DNA of 64,000 nt from Granulicella sp. S156 (GCF_009766105.1 NZ_LMUH01000006.1:185293-249292); one strand, 5' to 3'. Positions 24,905-34,979 are shown, numbered from the stretch's first letter. The notes: a model not told the origin generated them from the sequence alone. Program-made: numbers and translations.

Positions 24905-27439
24905 CTACGGCACATCCGCCCCATCCTTCGTCCACGCCACGTCCCCTTCTCCCGAAGGATTCACCGCCGAGACGCCGAACGTGTACTTCGTTCCCGGTGT
25001 CAGTCCATCCAGCGAGACAAAGGTAACGTGGCGGCCTTCGAGAGTCAGCACCCGACGGCCTGTAAAGACCTGTTTGCGTCCACCTGGCTGGATGGTTACC
25101 ACGTAGGCGAGGACACCTTCCGCGTTCTCTTTCGGGTCGCCGAAGTGGATGCTCGCTCGGCTACCTTCTACATAAGCCTTGACCGACTGCGGCGCTCCCG
25201 GACGGTTGAGTGGCGCCGTAGCTGCCTCGACCGGATGAGAGGGAAGTGACTCTGCGCTGCTGCCATTCGCGTTCGAAGCGATGACCGTAAAGGTGCGAGG
25301 CTTCGACGCCGGTGTGATGGGCAGCTTTGCATACGCGAGTTCATCGAACTGGGCGGCTGAGATTGTGATCTGGAGACCATCGTCGGAGTGGATGGTGTAG
25401 TGGTTGACGAGCGCGCCACCGTCGAAGACAGGAGGCCGCCACGTAACGTAAGCGTCGGTTGGAGTTTCGAAGGCAGAGACTGCAGTGGGAGGCTCAGGCG
25501 CGGCCTTGAATCGCATCGCTGCAGCGAGGTCTCGGAAGCTGGCTTCCAGTCCCGCACCGTTGAGCAGCTCGGACGGAGCCTGGTTCAGCGCAGTCACAAT
25601 GTGGTTGCCCTTCTCTGTAACCTGTTTGCCTGAGACATCGGGGTCGCCCTGCTGCCACCAGTTGTCTTCAATAGCGAGCGGATCGCTGTTCTCACCCTTC
25701 GCGCCATCGTAGTAGTCCTTGTGGCGCGAGCCCCAGTTGTCGTGGTTGGTATTGAACATCACGTTGTCGCGAACCGTGATCATGGACGAGCCGTTATCGG
25801 TATAGATGGCATGGCCGCTACTGTATTGATCGTCGACCACATTGCCTTCCACGCGCTCGCCGTCGGCGATGGTCTCGCCGGTACGGCCCTGGGTGTAGAT
25901 GCCACCGCCGTCGGAGAGCTTGAGCATGAAGCGCGTGATGCGGTTGCGCTCGATGACATTGCCGGTGGAGCGATTGGCCACGCCCGCCAGCTCGATCTTG
26001 TCCGGCCATCCGCCCCAGCCGATCGAGATGCCCGCATAGGGAACATGGTCGATCTGATTATGCGCGATGTGCGTGAAGCGGGCGTAGCCGATGACGATAG
26101 GAATGCCGCCATGGAACTCCGCGCCTACATTGCGGAACAGATTGTTTTCGAGGCGATTGCCGACAGCGAACTCCGCGTCGGGTGCCATTGGCTTATCGAC
26201 CCCTGCGAGTTGCAGGCCGTTGCCGGAGATGTCGGTGAAGATACAGCCTTCGACGACATCGCGATGCGCGCCGTCGTTCAACGACAGTCCTGCTGCTCCG
26301 AGATGCGTAAAGGTGTCGCGCGTGAAGTGGAGGTTGTCGGCGAACGAGGCCGAGACGTTGCCGTGCTCAGGCGTCCAGGCCGCGAAAGGGCATGTGCCTC
26401 CGGGAACGAGGGTGCAAAGCGCCTGCTTCGTCGCGCCGTCAGGTCCGGTCACGCGATAGTTAGCCTGGATCTCCGAGAAGCCCTCTGGAGTGCTGGGCTC
26501 ATGCCACGCAGCATACGCAAAGGTGATGCCCTCAATCGTGACATCATGTACGGGCGCTGCCTCGCTTCCGTTCAAGGCGAGCAACGATTCGAGCACCGGC
26601 ACTTCGACGTCTGCGCGGTGCAGGTCTTCACCCTTGCGCGGCGTGTAGAAGAGCGTATGAGTTATGCGATCGAAGTAGAACTCCCCCGGCGTGCCCAGAA
26701 ATTCATAGGCGTTTTCGAGAAACGTTGGCTGCTTGCCTACACTCGCGGGGCCAACCAGGTTGGCCGTGCGAGCCCCGTTCGGAAGCATGACGCGTTTGGT
26801 GGAGTTCTGCCAGCAGGGTTCCGCCATATCGATCGAAGCCCCGTGAACCGCAGCCACAGGGCAGCGCGGCTCCGTCCACGATCCTATGCCGACGGAGGGT
26901 TCGCCCCACAGAGCGTTGCCTCCGGTGTAGACGAACTCGAGTTCGTCAGGATGCCGCCAGTGCGAGAGCAGATCGCTATCGGCGGTGTAGCCGGTGCCGG
27001 TCATCGTTAGCTTTACAGGAGAGCGTCCCTTGGCGCGGCTTGCTCGAACGCCATCGACGTAGATCTGACGCGGCGGTGCAATCTCTGCGGGTACATTCGC
27101 TGACCATAGTTGCCGCTTGGCGTCTGCGAGCTTCCACCCCGTGATGCGCGTGCCGCCGCTGAGTGTGACGCTCGCATGGGCAGAGGCTTTGAGCGAGAGG
27201 CCGGAGTCCCCGGGTGTTAGCACCAACGGCGAGGCCAGGTGATAGACACCGCCCTTCAGCTCGACGGCATGCTCCTGTGTCTGGCGCGCGAGTGCGATGG
27301 CATGCTCCACAGAGCGCACGGGAGCGCTCTGCGTCCCTCGTGCCTGATCATTACCGTTAGGGGAGACGTGAACCACCTGCGCCTGTGTGGCAACGGTGAG
27401 TGTGGCGACGAGTAGAGAGGCGGTGAAGCGAAGCGTCAT
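24905..27439 (-). CDS. Secreted beta-helix carbohydrate-active enzyme with C-terminal FN3 domains, possibly GH141-like
   Basis: 844 residues from ATG 27439; the frame is open to 27586 but the signal peptide (MTLRFTASLLVATLTVATQAQ) fixes the start. Residues about 22-60 have the HVSPNGNDQARGTQSAPVRSV lead-in of right-handed beta-helix glycosidases; repeated N-x-I/V strands (EGITFAYAAW, GLQLAG, NHILTFN-like) follow to about residue 640, with QIYVDGVRASRAKG as a linker seen in GH141-type proteins. Two fibronectin-type-III-like modules occupy about 660-840 (PPTAVSAFETPTDAYVTWRPP; GAPQSVKAYVEGSRASIHF). Given the neighbouring fucose genes, an alpha-L-fucosidase-like role is possible but not shown. 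Confidence 0.75.
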   Translation of the reverse strand: MTLRFTASLLVATLTVATQAQVVHVSPNGNDQARGTQSAPVRSVEHAIALARQTQEHAVELKGGVYHLASPLVLTPGDSGLSLKASAHASVTLSGGTRITGWKLADAKRQLWSANVPAEIAPPRQIYVDGVRASRAKGRSPVKLTMTGTGYTADSDLLSHWRHPDELEFVYTGGNALWGEPSVGIGSWTEPRCPVAAVHGASIDMAEPCWQNSTKRVMLPNGARTANLVGPASVGKQPTFLENAYEFLGTPGEFYFDRITHTLFYTPRKGEDLHRADVEVPVLESLLALNGSEAAPVHDVTIEGITFAYAAWHEPSTPEGFSEIQANYRVTGPDGATKQALCTLVPGGTCPFAAWTPEHGNVSASFADNLHFTRDTFTHLGAAGLSLNDGAHRDVVEGCIFTDISGNGLQLAGVDKPMAPDAEFAVGNRLENNLFRNVGAEFHGGIPIVIGYARFTHIAHNQIDHVPYAGISIGWGGWPDKIELAGVANRSTGNVIERNRITRFMLKLSDGGGIYTQGRTGETIADGERVEGNVVDDQYSSGHAIYTDNGSSMITVRDNVMFNTNHDNWGSRHKDYYDGAKGENSDPLAIEDNWWQQGDPDVSGKQVTEKGNHIVTALNQAPSELLNGAGLEASFRDLAAAMRFKAAPEPPTAVSAFETPTDAYVTWRPPVFDGGALVNHYTIHSDDGLQITISAAQFDELAYAKLPITPASKPRTFTVIASNANGSSAESLPSHPVEAATAPLNRPGAPQSVKAYVEGSRASIHFGDPKENAEGVLAYVVTIQPGGRKQVFTGRRVLTLEGRHVTFVSLDGLTPGTKYTFGVSAVNPSGEGDVAWTKDGADVP

Positions 27440-27477
27440 GAGGTGAACCTGTCTGGAAGATGTTGGTGTTGTTTGTC

Positions 27478-27630
27478 TTTCGTCGTCATCCTGAAGCGAA
27501 GCTGAAGGATCCCCGAATTGGTGCCGCCACAGACACAAGGCGTGATGCAAAGAATGTTTGTGGTGCGCTTTGCCTCTGTGCCGCAATAAACTCGGGGGTC
27601 CCTCGCCTACGGCTCAGGATGACGACGAAA
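27478..27630. repeat. Inverted repeat with 17-base perfect ends
   Basis: TTTCGTCGTCATCCTGA at 27478-27494 and TCAGGATGACGACGAAA at 27614-27630 are exact reverse complements, with further matching GGATCCCCGA / TCGGGGGTCC inside. 153 bases, non-coding, in the leader region of the beta-helix gene and beyond the stop of the next one. Same GTCAT...ATGAC end logic as the other intergenic repeats here. Confidence 0.78.
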
Positions 27631-27666
27631 AACAAGTGGGCCCACAAGCTGTTTCGAACGTAGCGA

Positions 27667-29289
27667 CTACTCGTAGCCGATATTTTTGAGCGCAGACTTC
27701 CCGAGCCGCTCGGATAGCTGCGCGAGATAAAGGCTTTGCGGTTTAACCGGAGTGCCGGATGAATCAATAATGCCCTGATGCAGTGGAACAGCAGCGGCGC
27801 CTTCGAAAGCAGGCTGAGGAGGATCCAACTCTTCGCCGCGGTTGCCGATCGACCAGTTGGCCGTCCCCGGAGGAGTATTCGTTGCGAAGGACTTTGCGGT
27901 GCAGTTCCAGATCACGGACCAGCCGATGGCCCATCCATGCCCTGAACCCATCATGCCGCGGTTCATGAGATCGATGCTGCCCTCAGGGGCTTCGCTGCTG
28001 TCAATCAGGAGACCGGTCGACCAGCGCTGATGGGGCTGGACGTGACTGTCTCCAGTGAAGTGGCAATGGAGCAAAACCACAGGTCCCTGCTGTTTTGCCT
28101 GGGTCGCGAAAAAGAAGGTGTTATCCCCACTGCCGGTGCAGCGGTCGAACAGAATCTGCTGGCCGTTGGACTCGAAATCGAAGGGCTTTGCGGCGCCGAC
28201 GATGGGAACGCGATTAACAACATCGGTTTTGACTACGGTGATGCGCTCGGTGCCTTCATTGATTCCCACGGAACTGGTGGTTTCCTGGAAGGAAAGAGCT
28301 TTGACCCAGCTATCGACGGCATCGTCCATCTTGAGTCCATCAAACTCAGGCTGACCGAGCGTGATGCTGCGTCCCGGTGCGGTTATGCGCAGGTCCTCGA
28401 CTCCAACTTCGGAGACCTGTCCGCTTACTTCGACTTTGGTAACCGTGACCGAACCTGCGCCGAGATACTTGGCGTCATAGGAGTCCATCAGCGGCACTTC
28501 GAGCGTGACCGTATTACCGGAGATCGAAGAGATGCGGCGGCGAACCTCAAGCGAGCCTGAGATCCAATGCTCAGGTTTTCCCTTGCGATTCCCGAGCGTG
28601 TCCATGCCCATGAAGTGGACCCATGCGGGGGTGATGGGTTTTACGATCAGCAGCGTGTCTCCTGCGTGAAAGCCCGAAGCATCATTTACATGGAAGGTGT
28701 TGGTGCCGGACGGAACGTAGGCGTCAGTGAGAGTGGCTGGCTTGCCTGCCAGTTGCTGGTTCAACGTGCCGGCGATGCGAATCGCGAGATGCGGATCGCC
28801 GGTCATGACGATCGACGTTCCCTGAGCGTCGTCTCCAGTTCCACGCAGGACCACGCCAGAGGACGTGATCGAAATTGTGCCGGAGCAGTGAAACGTGCCC
28901 TTCGCCAGGACGACCGCTCCTCGAAAGCCATCGATCAGCGGCATCTTCGCTACTTCATCGACCGCCTGCTGGATAGTCGCGGTATCGTCCTTTCCGGAGG
29001 GGGCTACGGTGCGTTTGGCAGGCACCGAGGGCAGGGCTACGCCGCCGCCTTTGTATCCGGCCGAGGAGAAGTCTGCGATGTGGTCTCCGGTCTGGAGGTG
29101 GGCATAGACGAGTTTGCCGTTGGGACCAGGGGTAACCCAGTGGCTCTGGGCCATGAGACGGGGCGTGCTGCACAGCAGGGCTGTTGTGAGCAGGGGTAAA
29201 AATACCTTCGCGGCTTGTGGGGAGCGGGATGCGGAGACGGGGAAATCCTGCACCTCTCGGTATTTTTTGTGTGGCAAAGACGATGTCAT
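27667..29289 (-). CDS. Secreted pectate-lyase-superfamily beta-helix protein
   Basis: About 540 residues from ATG 29289; other starts (29394, or GTG near 29256) are possible because no ribosome site is convincing. A hydrophobic stretch VFLPLLTTALLCSTPRLMAQS is the signal peptide. The mature part has the pectate_lyase_3-like entry PSGKDDTATIQQAVDEVAK, then FRGAVVLAKGTFHCSGTISITSSGVVLRGTG, typical of right-handed parallel beta-helix polysaccharide lyases and hydrolases. Same direction as the GH141-like gene and probably part of the same plant- or algal-glycan unit. Catalytic residues and substrate cannot be assigned. Confidence 0.75.
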   Translation of the reverse strand: MTSSLPHKKYREVQDFPVSASRSPQAAKVFLPLLTTALLCSTPRLMAQSHWVTPGPNGKLVYAHLQTGDHIADFSSAGYKGGGVALPSVPAKRTVAPSGKDDTATIQQAVDEVAKMPLIDGFRGAVVLAKGTFHCSGTISITSSGVVLRGTGDDAQGTSIVMTGDPHLAIRIAGTLNQQLAGKPATLTDAYVPSGTNTFHVNDASGFHAGDTLLIVKPITPAWVHFMGMDTLGNRKGKPEHWISGSLEVRRRISSISGNTVTLEVPLMDSYDAKYLGAGSVTVTKVEVSGQVSEVGVEDLRITAPGRSITLGQPEFDGLKMDDAVDSWVKALSFQETTSSVGINEGTERITVVKTDVVNRVPIVGAAKPFDFESNGQQILFDRCTGSGDNTFFFATQAKQQGPVVLLHCHFTGDSHVQPHQRWSTGLLIDSSEAPEGSIDLMNRGMMGSGHGWAIGWSVIWNCTAKSFATNTPPGTANWSIGNRGEELDPPQPAFEGAAAVPLHQGIIDSSGTPVKPQSLYLAQLSERLGKSALKNIGYE

Positions 29290-29509
29290 CTGTGGCAACC
29301 TGTTTTGCCCCGGAGCGGGCGCACAGAAACTGTACGCCATCGGCATAACAATCGCCCACAAAAAAGATGTACTACTGGCAAAAATAGTGCACATTGGCGC
29401 GGATACCGCACTGCGGGTGTTGGGGGTGAGTCTGTCGTGGAATCTTCAAACAGAGGTCTCGATCGTGCTGTAGTATTTCGTACAAATCCAGTTCTACAAA
29501 ATCAGTGCC

Positions 29510-31522
29510 ATGAAGACTTGTCCTCAGTGCCGCAGCACGTATCCGGATGACTATCAGTCCTGTCCGCGCGACCAACAGTTGCTGACCGCGGCGATGCCGG
29601 AGATCGGGCCGGGCAGCATCCTGCGCGGCAAATACGAGGTGTTGAGCAAGCTCGGAGCGGGCGGCATGGCGACCGTCTTCAAGGTGCGGCACCTTGCCTT
29701 TCATCAGACGGCAGCGCTTAAGCTGGTGCACCCCGAATTCCTCTCGGACCCCGCCTTTCTGAAGCGTTTCCGAAATGAAGCCGTGGTCGCCTGGCAGCTG
29801 AAACATCCCAATGCCGTGCGGATCGACGATCTGGACTTTACCGAGGACGGCCGGCCCTTCATCGTGATGGAGTACATCGAAGGCATGTCTCTGTACGACA
29901 TGCGCAAGCAGAAGTCAGGGCCCTGGCCGGCGGAGCGCTGCCTGACCATTGTGGCGCAGGTGGTGAGCGCACTTGGGGCAGCCCATACCGTGGGCATTGT
30001 GCATCGTGACATCAAGCCCAGCAACATCATGCTGACCAATGGACCGGACGGCCGTGCCCTGGTCAAGGTGTTGGACTTCGGTATTGCCAAGACCAGCGAC
30101 CGGGCGTTCGCGGGTATGACCTCGGTGATGACCGCTGCGGCTATGATCGTCGGCACGCCGGAGTACATGTCGCCCGAGCAGGCCAGCGGAGGTCCGGAGA
30201 GCGCGATCGATGGCCGGGCGGACCTCTATGCGGTAGGGGTGATCCTGTACGAACTCGTAACAGGCGCCCATCCGTTTCGTGCGGATACGCCGATGGGGAT
30301 GCTGGTGCAGCAACTGCACACCGCACCCTCGCCACCCAGGACGATCAATTCCGACGTATCTCCAGCGCTGTCAGCCTTAATAGTGAAGGCTCTGCAGAAG
30401 AAGCCCGAGGACAGGTTCCAGAGCGCGGCGGAGATGCTGAAGGCCGTTGAAGACCCGGAGAAGTGGTGGCGCGAACAGCAACCGGCCGTGCAAGATCCGC
30501 AGCCGACAAATCCGGAGACTCCGACGGCAAATGTTGTTGCTCCGGAACAGCCGCTTCCGGTACAGGTCATGAACCCGCCGTCCACAGTCGCGCCGGCGAC
30601 CTTTGTCATGAGCGTACCGGAGACGAAAGACATTCCTCCTCCGAACGTTCGTCTCTCGCCGAGGCCGGTGCGTCAGGCTGGGAAGCAACTCAATCAAAAC
30701 CATGTCTGGCTGGCGGTTTTCGTGGTGGTGTTCCTCGTTGTGCTTGGAGTGGGAGGCTACCTGCTCTTTGGGCGCAAGAGAGTTGAGCCAGTTCCGCAGG
30801 CAGTTAATCCACCCGTTCCCGCTCCAGTGACAACTCCTGCGCCTGCGACACCGCCTCCGCCCCCGGAGGCCGCCGCACCCAGCCCCACTGAGCCTGCGGC
30901 GAATCCCGACTTAGGCTCGCCAGCAAAGGATGCGGAGACCTCGCCAGCACCGACAGCTCTTCCGCCTTCTGCAGCGGCTCCTGTTGTGGATGCCGCGAAG
31001 ATTCAGGTTACGAAGCTCCTGAGGAGTGGCCAGAGCGATCTCCGCAAGCAGGACTTTCGCGAGGCTGCCCAGTCCTTTGCGTCGGCGTTGTTGTTGGACA
31101 AGAACAATGCTGAGGCAAGGCGAGGTCTGGCCGCAGCACAAAAAGGTGTAGCCGGGCTGAGTGTTGCTGGAGCTTCTCCAAAGCCTCCCCCGGTGGCAGG
31201 GCCTGCCTCAGGCGCTGGCGGGGCAGCAGGGCCTTGCGCTGGCGGCGGCAACATCGTCGGTGGGCAGATGCTCGAGAAGCCCGCCCCCACCTATCCGGCG
31301 GCAGCGATCTCGGCGCATGTGACCGGAGTTGTTACGGTGCGTGCCTTCATCGCAAAGGACGGCTCGGTCAAGAGCGCTACGGCGGTCAGTGGCCCTGAGC
31401 TACTGAAGGGCGCGGCAGTCGATGCGGTCAGAGCCTGGAAGTACAGACCGTTCCTGCAATGCGGCCAGCCGGTTGAGGCGGAGACCACGGTTAGCCTGAA
31501 CTTTAATTTGGGTGCGCAGTAG
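29510..31522 (+). CDS. Serine/threonine kinase fused to a TonB C-terminal domain
   Basis: 670 residues. Residues 1-20 form a short zinc-ribbon-like head (CPQC...CPRD). Residues about 40-320 are a complete Hanks-type kinase: G-loop LGAGGMATVF, K in AALKLVH, HRDIKPSN at about 164, DFG at about 189 and APE-like TPEYMSPEQ. A proline-rich linker leads to one transmembrane helix (about 400-420), a proline/alanine-rich periplasmic stretch, a TPR-like segment (about 500-545), and a TonB C-terminal domain at about 584-670 (PAPTYPAAAISAHVTGVVTV ... AVDAVRAWKYRPF). The fusion places a kinase in the cytoplasm and a TonB box-binding fold in the periplasm of one protein, suggesting a link between envelope transport and phosphorylation. 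Confidence 0.9.
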   Translation: MKTCPQCRSTYPDDYQSCPRDQQLLTAAMPEIGPGSILRGKYEVLSKLGAGGMATVFKVRHLAFHQTAALKLVHPEFLSDPAFLKRFRNEAVVAWQLKHPNAVRIDDLDFTEDGRPFIVMEYIEGMSLYDMRKQKSGPWPAERCLTIVAQVVSALGAAHTVGIVHRDIKPSNIMLTNGPDGRALVKVLDFGIAKTSDRAFAGMTSVMTAAAMIVGTPEYMSPEQASGGPESAIDGRADLYAVGVILYELVTGAHPFRADTPMGMLVQQLHTAPSPPRTINSDVSPALSALIVKALQKKPEDRFQSAAEMLKAVEDPEKWWREQQPAVQDPQPTNPETPTANVVAPEQPLPVQVMNPPSTVAPATFVMSVPETKDIPPPNVRLSPRPVRQAGKQLNQNHVWLAVFVVVFLVVLGVGGYLLFGRKRVEPVPQAVNPPVPAPVTTPAPATPPPPPEAAAPSPTEPAANPDLGSPAKDAETSPAPTALPPSAAAPVVDAAKIQVTKLLRSGQSDLRKQDFREAAQSFASALLLDKNNAEARRGLAAAQKGVAGLSVAGASPKPPPVAGPASGAGGAAGPCAGGGNIVGGQMLEKPAPTYPAAAISAHVTGVVTVRAFIAKDGSVKSATAVSGPELLKGAAVDAVRAWKYRPFLQCGQPVEAETTVSLNFNLGAQ

Positions 31523-31690
31523 GTATTTCTTCTTATCTTTTGGCTGCACCCGGCTTGTTTTGGCGCGACGAAACTGTAAATTTCCCAAGTAACAAAACTA
31601 AAGTTACAGAGAGAAAAATAAGCATGTTGTTCGGGTAGTTTAAATGGTTCTCCCCTCCGCAAACGTTCAGATGGTAGATTGCATTCTGAT

Positions 31691-32377
31691 ATGCGAGTGC
31701 TTATTGTTGAGGACGAAACTCGGATTGCCCATAACGTTGCGACAGCGTTGCGTGAGGGTTCTGGCTTTGCGGTGGACTGTTCCGATAACGGTACCGATGG
31801 CGCGACTCTGGCAGGGCAGGGGCACTACGATCTGCTGCTGCTGGACCTGATGTTGCCTGGCATGGACGGCCTCGGTATCGTCCGGCAGGTTCGAGCGCGT
31901 GGGGATGCTACGCCGATTCTTGTGCTGACGGCCCGCAGCGAGCGTGCGAATGTGATCCAACTTCTCAATGCCGGCGCCGACGATTACCTGACGAAGCCTT
32001 TCGACCTTGGGGAGTTGCTGGCGCGGGTCAAGGCGCTGATCCGGCGCGGCAAAGGTGTGGCCCATCCTGTGGTTGCCATCGGGCGGCTCAGTATCAACTC
32101 GATCGAACAGACGGTGCGATGCGATGGCCAGCTCATCGACCTCTCGCCAACCGAGTACCGGATCTTCGAATACCTCATCTTCCGTCCGCGCGCCATCGTC
32201 TCCAAGCGGGAGCTGCTCGAACACCTCTACGACTACCGCTGGGAACATCACTCCAACGTGATCGAAGCGCATGTCTCCAACCTGCGCAAGAAGCTGAGAG
32301 TGATGGGAGAAGAGGCCACTGTCGAGACTCTTCGCGGCCGCGGATACCGCCTGTATGCGCCGGAGAAGGAAGCTTGA
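31691..32377 (+). CDS. OmpR-family response regulator
   Basis: 228 residues from ATG 31691 (MRVLIVEDE). Receiver domain with phospho-acceptor Asp in LLLLDLMLPGMDG (about residue 53), acidic pair VEDE, T in VLTAR and K in LTKPF; C-terminal winged helix from about 130 (LSPTEYRIFEYL ... VIEAHVSNLRKKL ... VETLRGRGYRL). Partner of the histidine kinase whose TTG overlaps its stop. Regulates transcription on phosphorylation; targets unknown, possibly the adjacent YVTN gene. Confidence 0.92.
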   Translation: MRVLIVEDETRIAHNVATALREGSGFAVDCSDNGTDGATLAGQGHYDLLLLDLMLPGMDGLGIVRQVRARGDATPILVLTARSERANVIQLLNAGADDYLTKPFDLGELLARVKALIRRGKGVAHPVVAIGRLSINSIEQTVRCDGQLIDLSPTEYRIFEYLIFRPRAIVSKRELLEHLYDYRWEHHSNVIEAHVSNLRKKLRVMGEEATVETLRGRGYRLYAPEKEA

Positions 32378-33774
32378 AGCCACGCTCGCTGACGCGTCGG
32401 CTGATCGGCGGTGTGCTGCTGGCAGAGTTTCTGTGTGCGGCAACGTTCTCGGGTGTTGCCATCGCCCATGAGATGCATGGACGCAGGCGCGCCTTCGACG
32501 TGATGCTGCGTGGCCGTGCCGACTCGTTGATGGGCGCAGTTCAGGATGCCGAGGACCCGGACGATAACGTCATGGTGGATCCGACGGAGCTGACACTGCC
32601 TGCTGAAGACGCCTACGCCGTAGCGAACCCCGCAGGCCGCGTGCTGGGGCACTCTCCGGAGTCGTCTCCTGAATTGCTTGCGGTGCTGGAATCGGCCTAT
32701 CCGGATGGCTACTTCAACTTCAAGGTAGCGGGGAAATCTTACCGGGCGTTGCGCACGCCGGGAATGCGCGTAATCGACAGGGAAGAGAAGAAAGGAGCCG
32801 TCCGCTGCCCGGTGACGGTCCTCTACGCCGCTCCTACTGCTCATCTGTGGCATGAGACCGTGGAGGCCGTTCGCTTCTATGTGATCGCGGGAGTGCTGCT
32901 GCTGGTTGTGACCGGACTGGCTCTTGTCTGGCTGCTGCGGCGCTGGCTGTCGCCTCTGCGAGAGCTCGCGGAGCGCGCTGGCCATGTGTCGGCGCAGGCG
33001 TGGGGGTTCGTGCCGCCGGAGGCCGCCCTGCACACCCGCGAGCTGCAGCCGATCGCTTCGTCGATCCAGAAGCTGTTGCATGGGCTCCGGCAATCCTTTG
33101 AACGACAGCGCCAGTTCACGGGAGACGCCGCCCACGAATTGAAGACTTCGATTGCGGTACTGAAGTCGAGCCTGCAACTTCTATCGCTGCGCCCGCGAAC
33201 GGTCGAGGAGTATCAAGGTGGCATCGAAGAAGTAGTCGTCGATACAGAGCGCATGGAAGACCTCACAGAGCGGATGCTGGCACTCGCTCGCCTGGAGGAG
33301 GCACCTGTGCGCGGCAGGGAGCCCGTCGACCTGGCGCTGGCTGCGCAGTCTGTTGCGGAGCGGCTGCGTCCTGTGGCGGAGTTGAAGCAGGTTCCTATTG
33401 AAGTCACTGTCCAGAACGCGCTGCCCGTCACCATGCCGCTCGACGATGCGGAGATCCTCTGCTCCAACCTGATGATGAATGCGTTGCAGTACAGTTCACC
33501 CGGCAGTGGCATCGCCGTGCGCGTAGAGAGCCATGCAGGTGTAACCATGCTGCTGGTAGAGGATCATGGCGAGGGCATCCCTGTTGAGGCTCTTCCGCAT
33601 GTCTTCGATCGTTTCTACCGGGCCGATGTCTCGCGAAGCCGCAACAGCGGTGGCGCGGGGTTGGGGCTCGCGATGTGTAAGGCGATTGTGGAGCGCTGCG
33701 GTGGAACTATCGAGATCGCGAGCACGCCAGGGGTAGGCACGCAGGTGAAGGTGACACTACCGGCAATAGTGTAG
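32374..33774 (+). CDS. Sensor histidine kinase
   Basis: 466 residues starting at TTG 32374, which overlaps the regulator stop (TTGA) and has GGAG/AAGGA upstream. Two membrane helices (about 11-30 and 165-188) bracket a roughly 130-residue periplasmic sensor. Cytoplasmic part: HAMP-like linker, dimerisation/His motif AAHELKTSIAVLKSSL, N-box NLMMNALQYSS, G1 VEDHGEGIP, F-box FDRFYRAD and G2 GGAGLGLAMCKAI. EnvZ/QseC-type membrane kinase; signal unknown. Confidence 0.92.
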   Translation: MKPRSLTRRLIGGVLLAEFLCAATFSGVAIAHEMHGRRRAFDVMLRGRADSLMGAVQDAEDPDDNVMVDPTELTLPAEDAYAVANPAGRVLGHSPESSPELLAVLESAYPDGYFNFKVAGKSYRALRTPGMRVIDREEKKGAVRCPVTVLYAAPTAHLWHETVEAVRFYVIAGVLLLVVTGLALVWLLRRWLSPLRELAERAGHVSAQAWGFVPPEAALHTRELQPIASSIQKLLHGLRQSFERQRQFTGDAAHELKTSIAVLKSSLQLLSLRPRTVEEYQGGIEEVVVDTERMEDLTERMLALARLEEAPVRGREPVDLALAAQSVAERLRPVAELKQVPIEVTVQNALPVTMPLDDAEILCSNLMMNALQYSSPGSGIAVRVESHAGVTMLLVEDHGEGIPVEALPHVFDRFYRADVSRSRNSGGAGLGLAMCKAIVERCGGTIEIASTPGVGTQVKVTLPAIV

Positions 33775-33897
33775 AGCGAGTCGCAAATCTGGGGATATTT
33801 CTTCACTGTTTACCGCATCTTCAGCGGCGTTTAAGTATTTCCAAAGATGATGAGTGGTGGGCAGCTCTATGTCTGCCGAGCTGTTCAGGAGAAATCA

Positions 33898-34932
33898 ATG
33901 TCCTTGTTGCCTTCCCGTATCGGTGTGCGCTTGTTTACGACCCTTGGCTCTGCGGCGCTATGCTGCACACTCGCCCACGCTCAGCAGCCTTACAAAGTTC
34001 TCGACCACTGGAAGATCGGCGGCACAGGAGGCTGGGACTACCTGCTCGCCGACCCCTCGGCACACCTGCTGTACGTTACTCATGGCCCACGCGTGGAGGT
34101 GATTGATACCGACACCGGCAAGCCAGTCGCCGCGATCACCGGCTTGAAGGGGACGCACGGGATCGCGCTGGATTCCGACGGCAAGTTTGGCTACATCAGC
34201 GATGGCGGGAGCAACGACGTCCTTGTCTTCGATCGCCACAGCTTCAAAACCGTGACGACGGTCCCCGCTGGCACGAATCCGGACGGCATCGTGTTCGACC
34301 CGGCGACGAAGACGGTATGGGCGTTCAACGGCCGCAGCAACAACGTTACGGTCATCGATACCACCACCAACCAGGTCGTTGCAACGCTGCCGGTCCCCGG
34401 CAAACCAGAGTTCCCTGTTGCCGATGGTCAGGGTTCGGTCTACGACAACATCGAGAGCACCAATCAAATCGTCCGCTTCGACTCTCGCGCGAAGAAGCAG
34501 ACGGCAGCATGGAAGCTCGAGAACTGCGACTCGCCCTCGGGCCTGGCACTCGATAAAGAGCATCGCCAGCTCTTTGCGGTGTGCGACGGCAAGAAGATGG
34601 CGGTTGTCGATGCCGACAGCGGCAAACAGCTCGCCTCCCCCAGCATCGGTGACAGTCCGGATGCGGCCGGCTTCAGCGCGAAGCATCGGTTGGCATTTAG
34701 CTCGAATGGCGAAGGCACATTGACAGTCGTCGATGCCGCGCACGATTTCAAGGTGATCGAAGATCTGCCAACAGAAAAAGGTGCGCGGACAATGGCGTAT
34801 GACTCCGGCAAGGACCGCATCTACGTGGTCACAGCGCAGTTGGGTCCGCGCCCTGAGCCGACGCCGCAGGTGCCGCGGCCAAGACCGGCGGTGATTCCGG
34901 ATAGCTTTACGGTGATTGTGGTTGGGCGGTAG
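33898..34932 (+). CDS. Secreted YVTN-type beta-propeller protein
   Basis: 344 residues from ATG 33898, which has AGGAG six bases upstream. Signal peptide ends near LAHAQQ. Repeated blades contain the YVTN-like pattern: HLLYVTHGPRVEVIDTDTGKPVAAI, FGYISDGGSNDVLVFDRHSFKTVTTV, TVWAFNGRSNNVTVIDTTTNQVVATL, LFAVCDGKKMAVVDADSGKQLA and RIYVVTAQ. Such proteins are exported and often bind metals, quinone cofactors or partner proteins; none of these is demonstrated here. It follows the two-component system by about 120 bases. Confidence 0.85.
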   Translation: MSLLPSRIGVRLFTTLGSAALCCTLAHAQQPYKVLDHWKIGGTGGWDYLLADPSAHLLYVTHGPRVEVIDTDTGKPVAAITGLKGTHGIALDSDGKFGYISDGGSNDVLVFDRHSFKTVTTVPAGTNPDGIVFDPATKTVWAFNGRSNNVTVIDTTTNQVVATLPVPGKPEFPVADGQGSVYDNIESTNQIVRFDSRAKKQTAAWKLENCDSPSGLALDKEHRQLFAVCDGKKMAVVDADSGKQLASPSIGDSPDAAGFSAKHRLAFSSNGEGTLTVVDAAHDFKVIEDLPTEKGARTMAYDSGKDRIYVVTAQLGPRPEPTPQVPRPRPAVIPDSFTVIVVGR

Positions 34933-34979
34933 GGACTGAGTTCTACTTCACCTGGAACAGGACCTGTCTCATCCGGCCG

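Noticed and set aside
26091..27010. Long plus-strand open frame opposite the beta-helix gene
   Set aside because: It is a GC-driven shadow of the minus-strand gene, which has a signal peptide, domain repeats and conserved motifs; the opposite frame has none.
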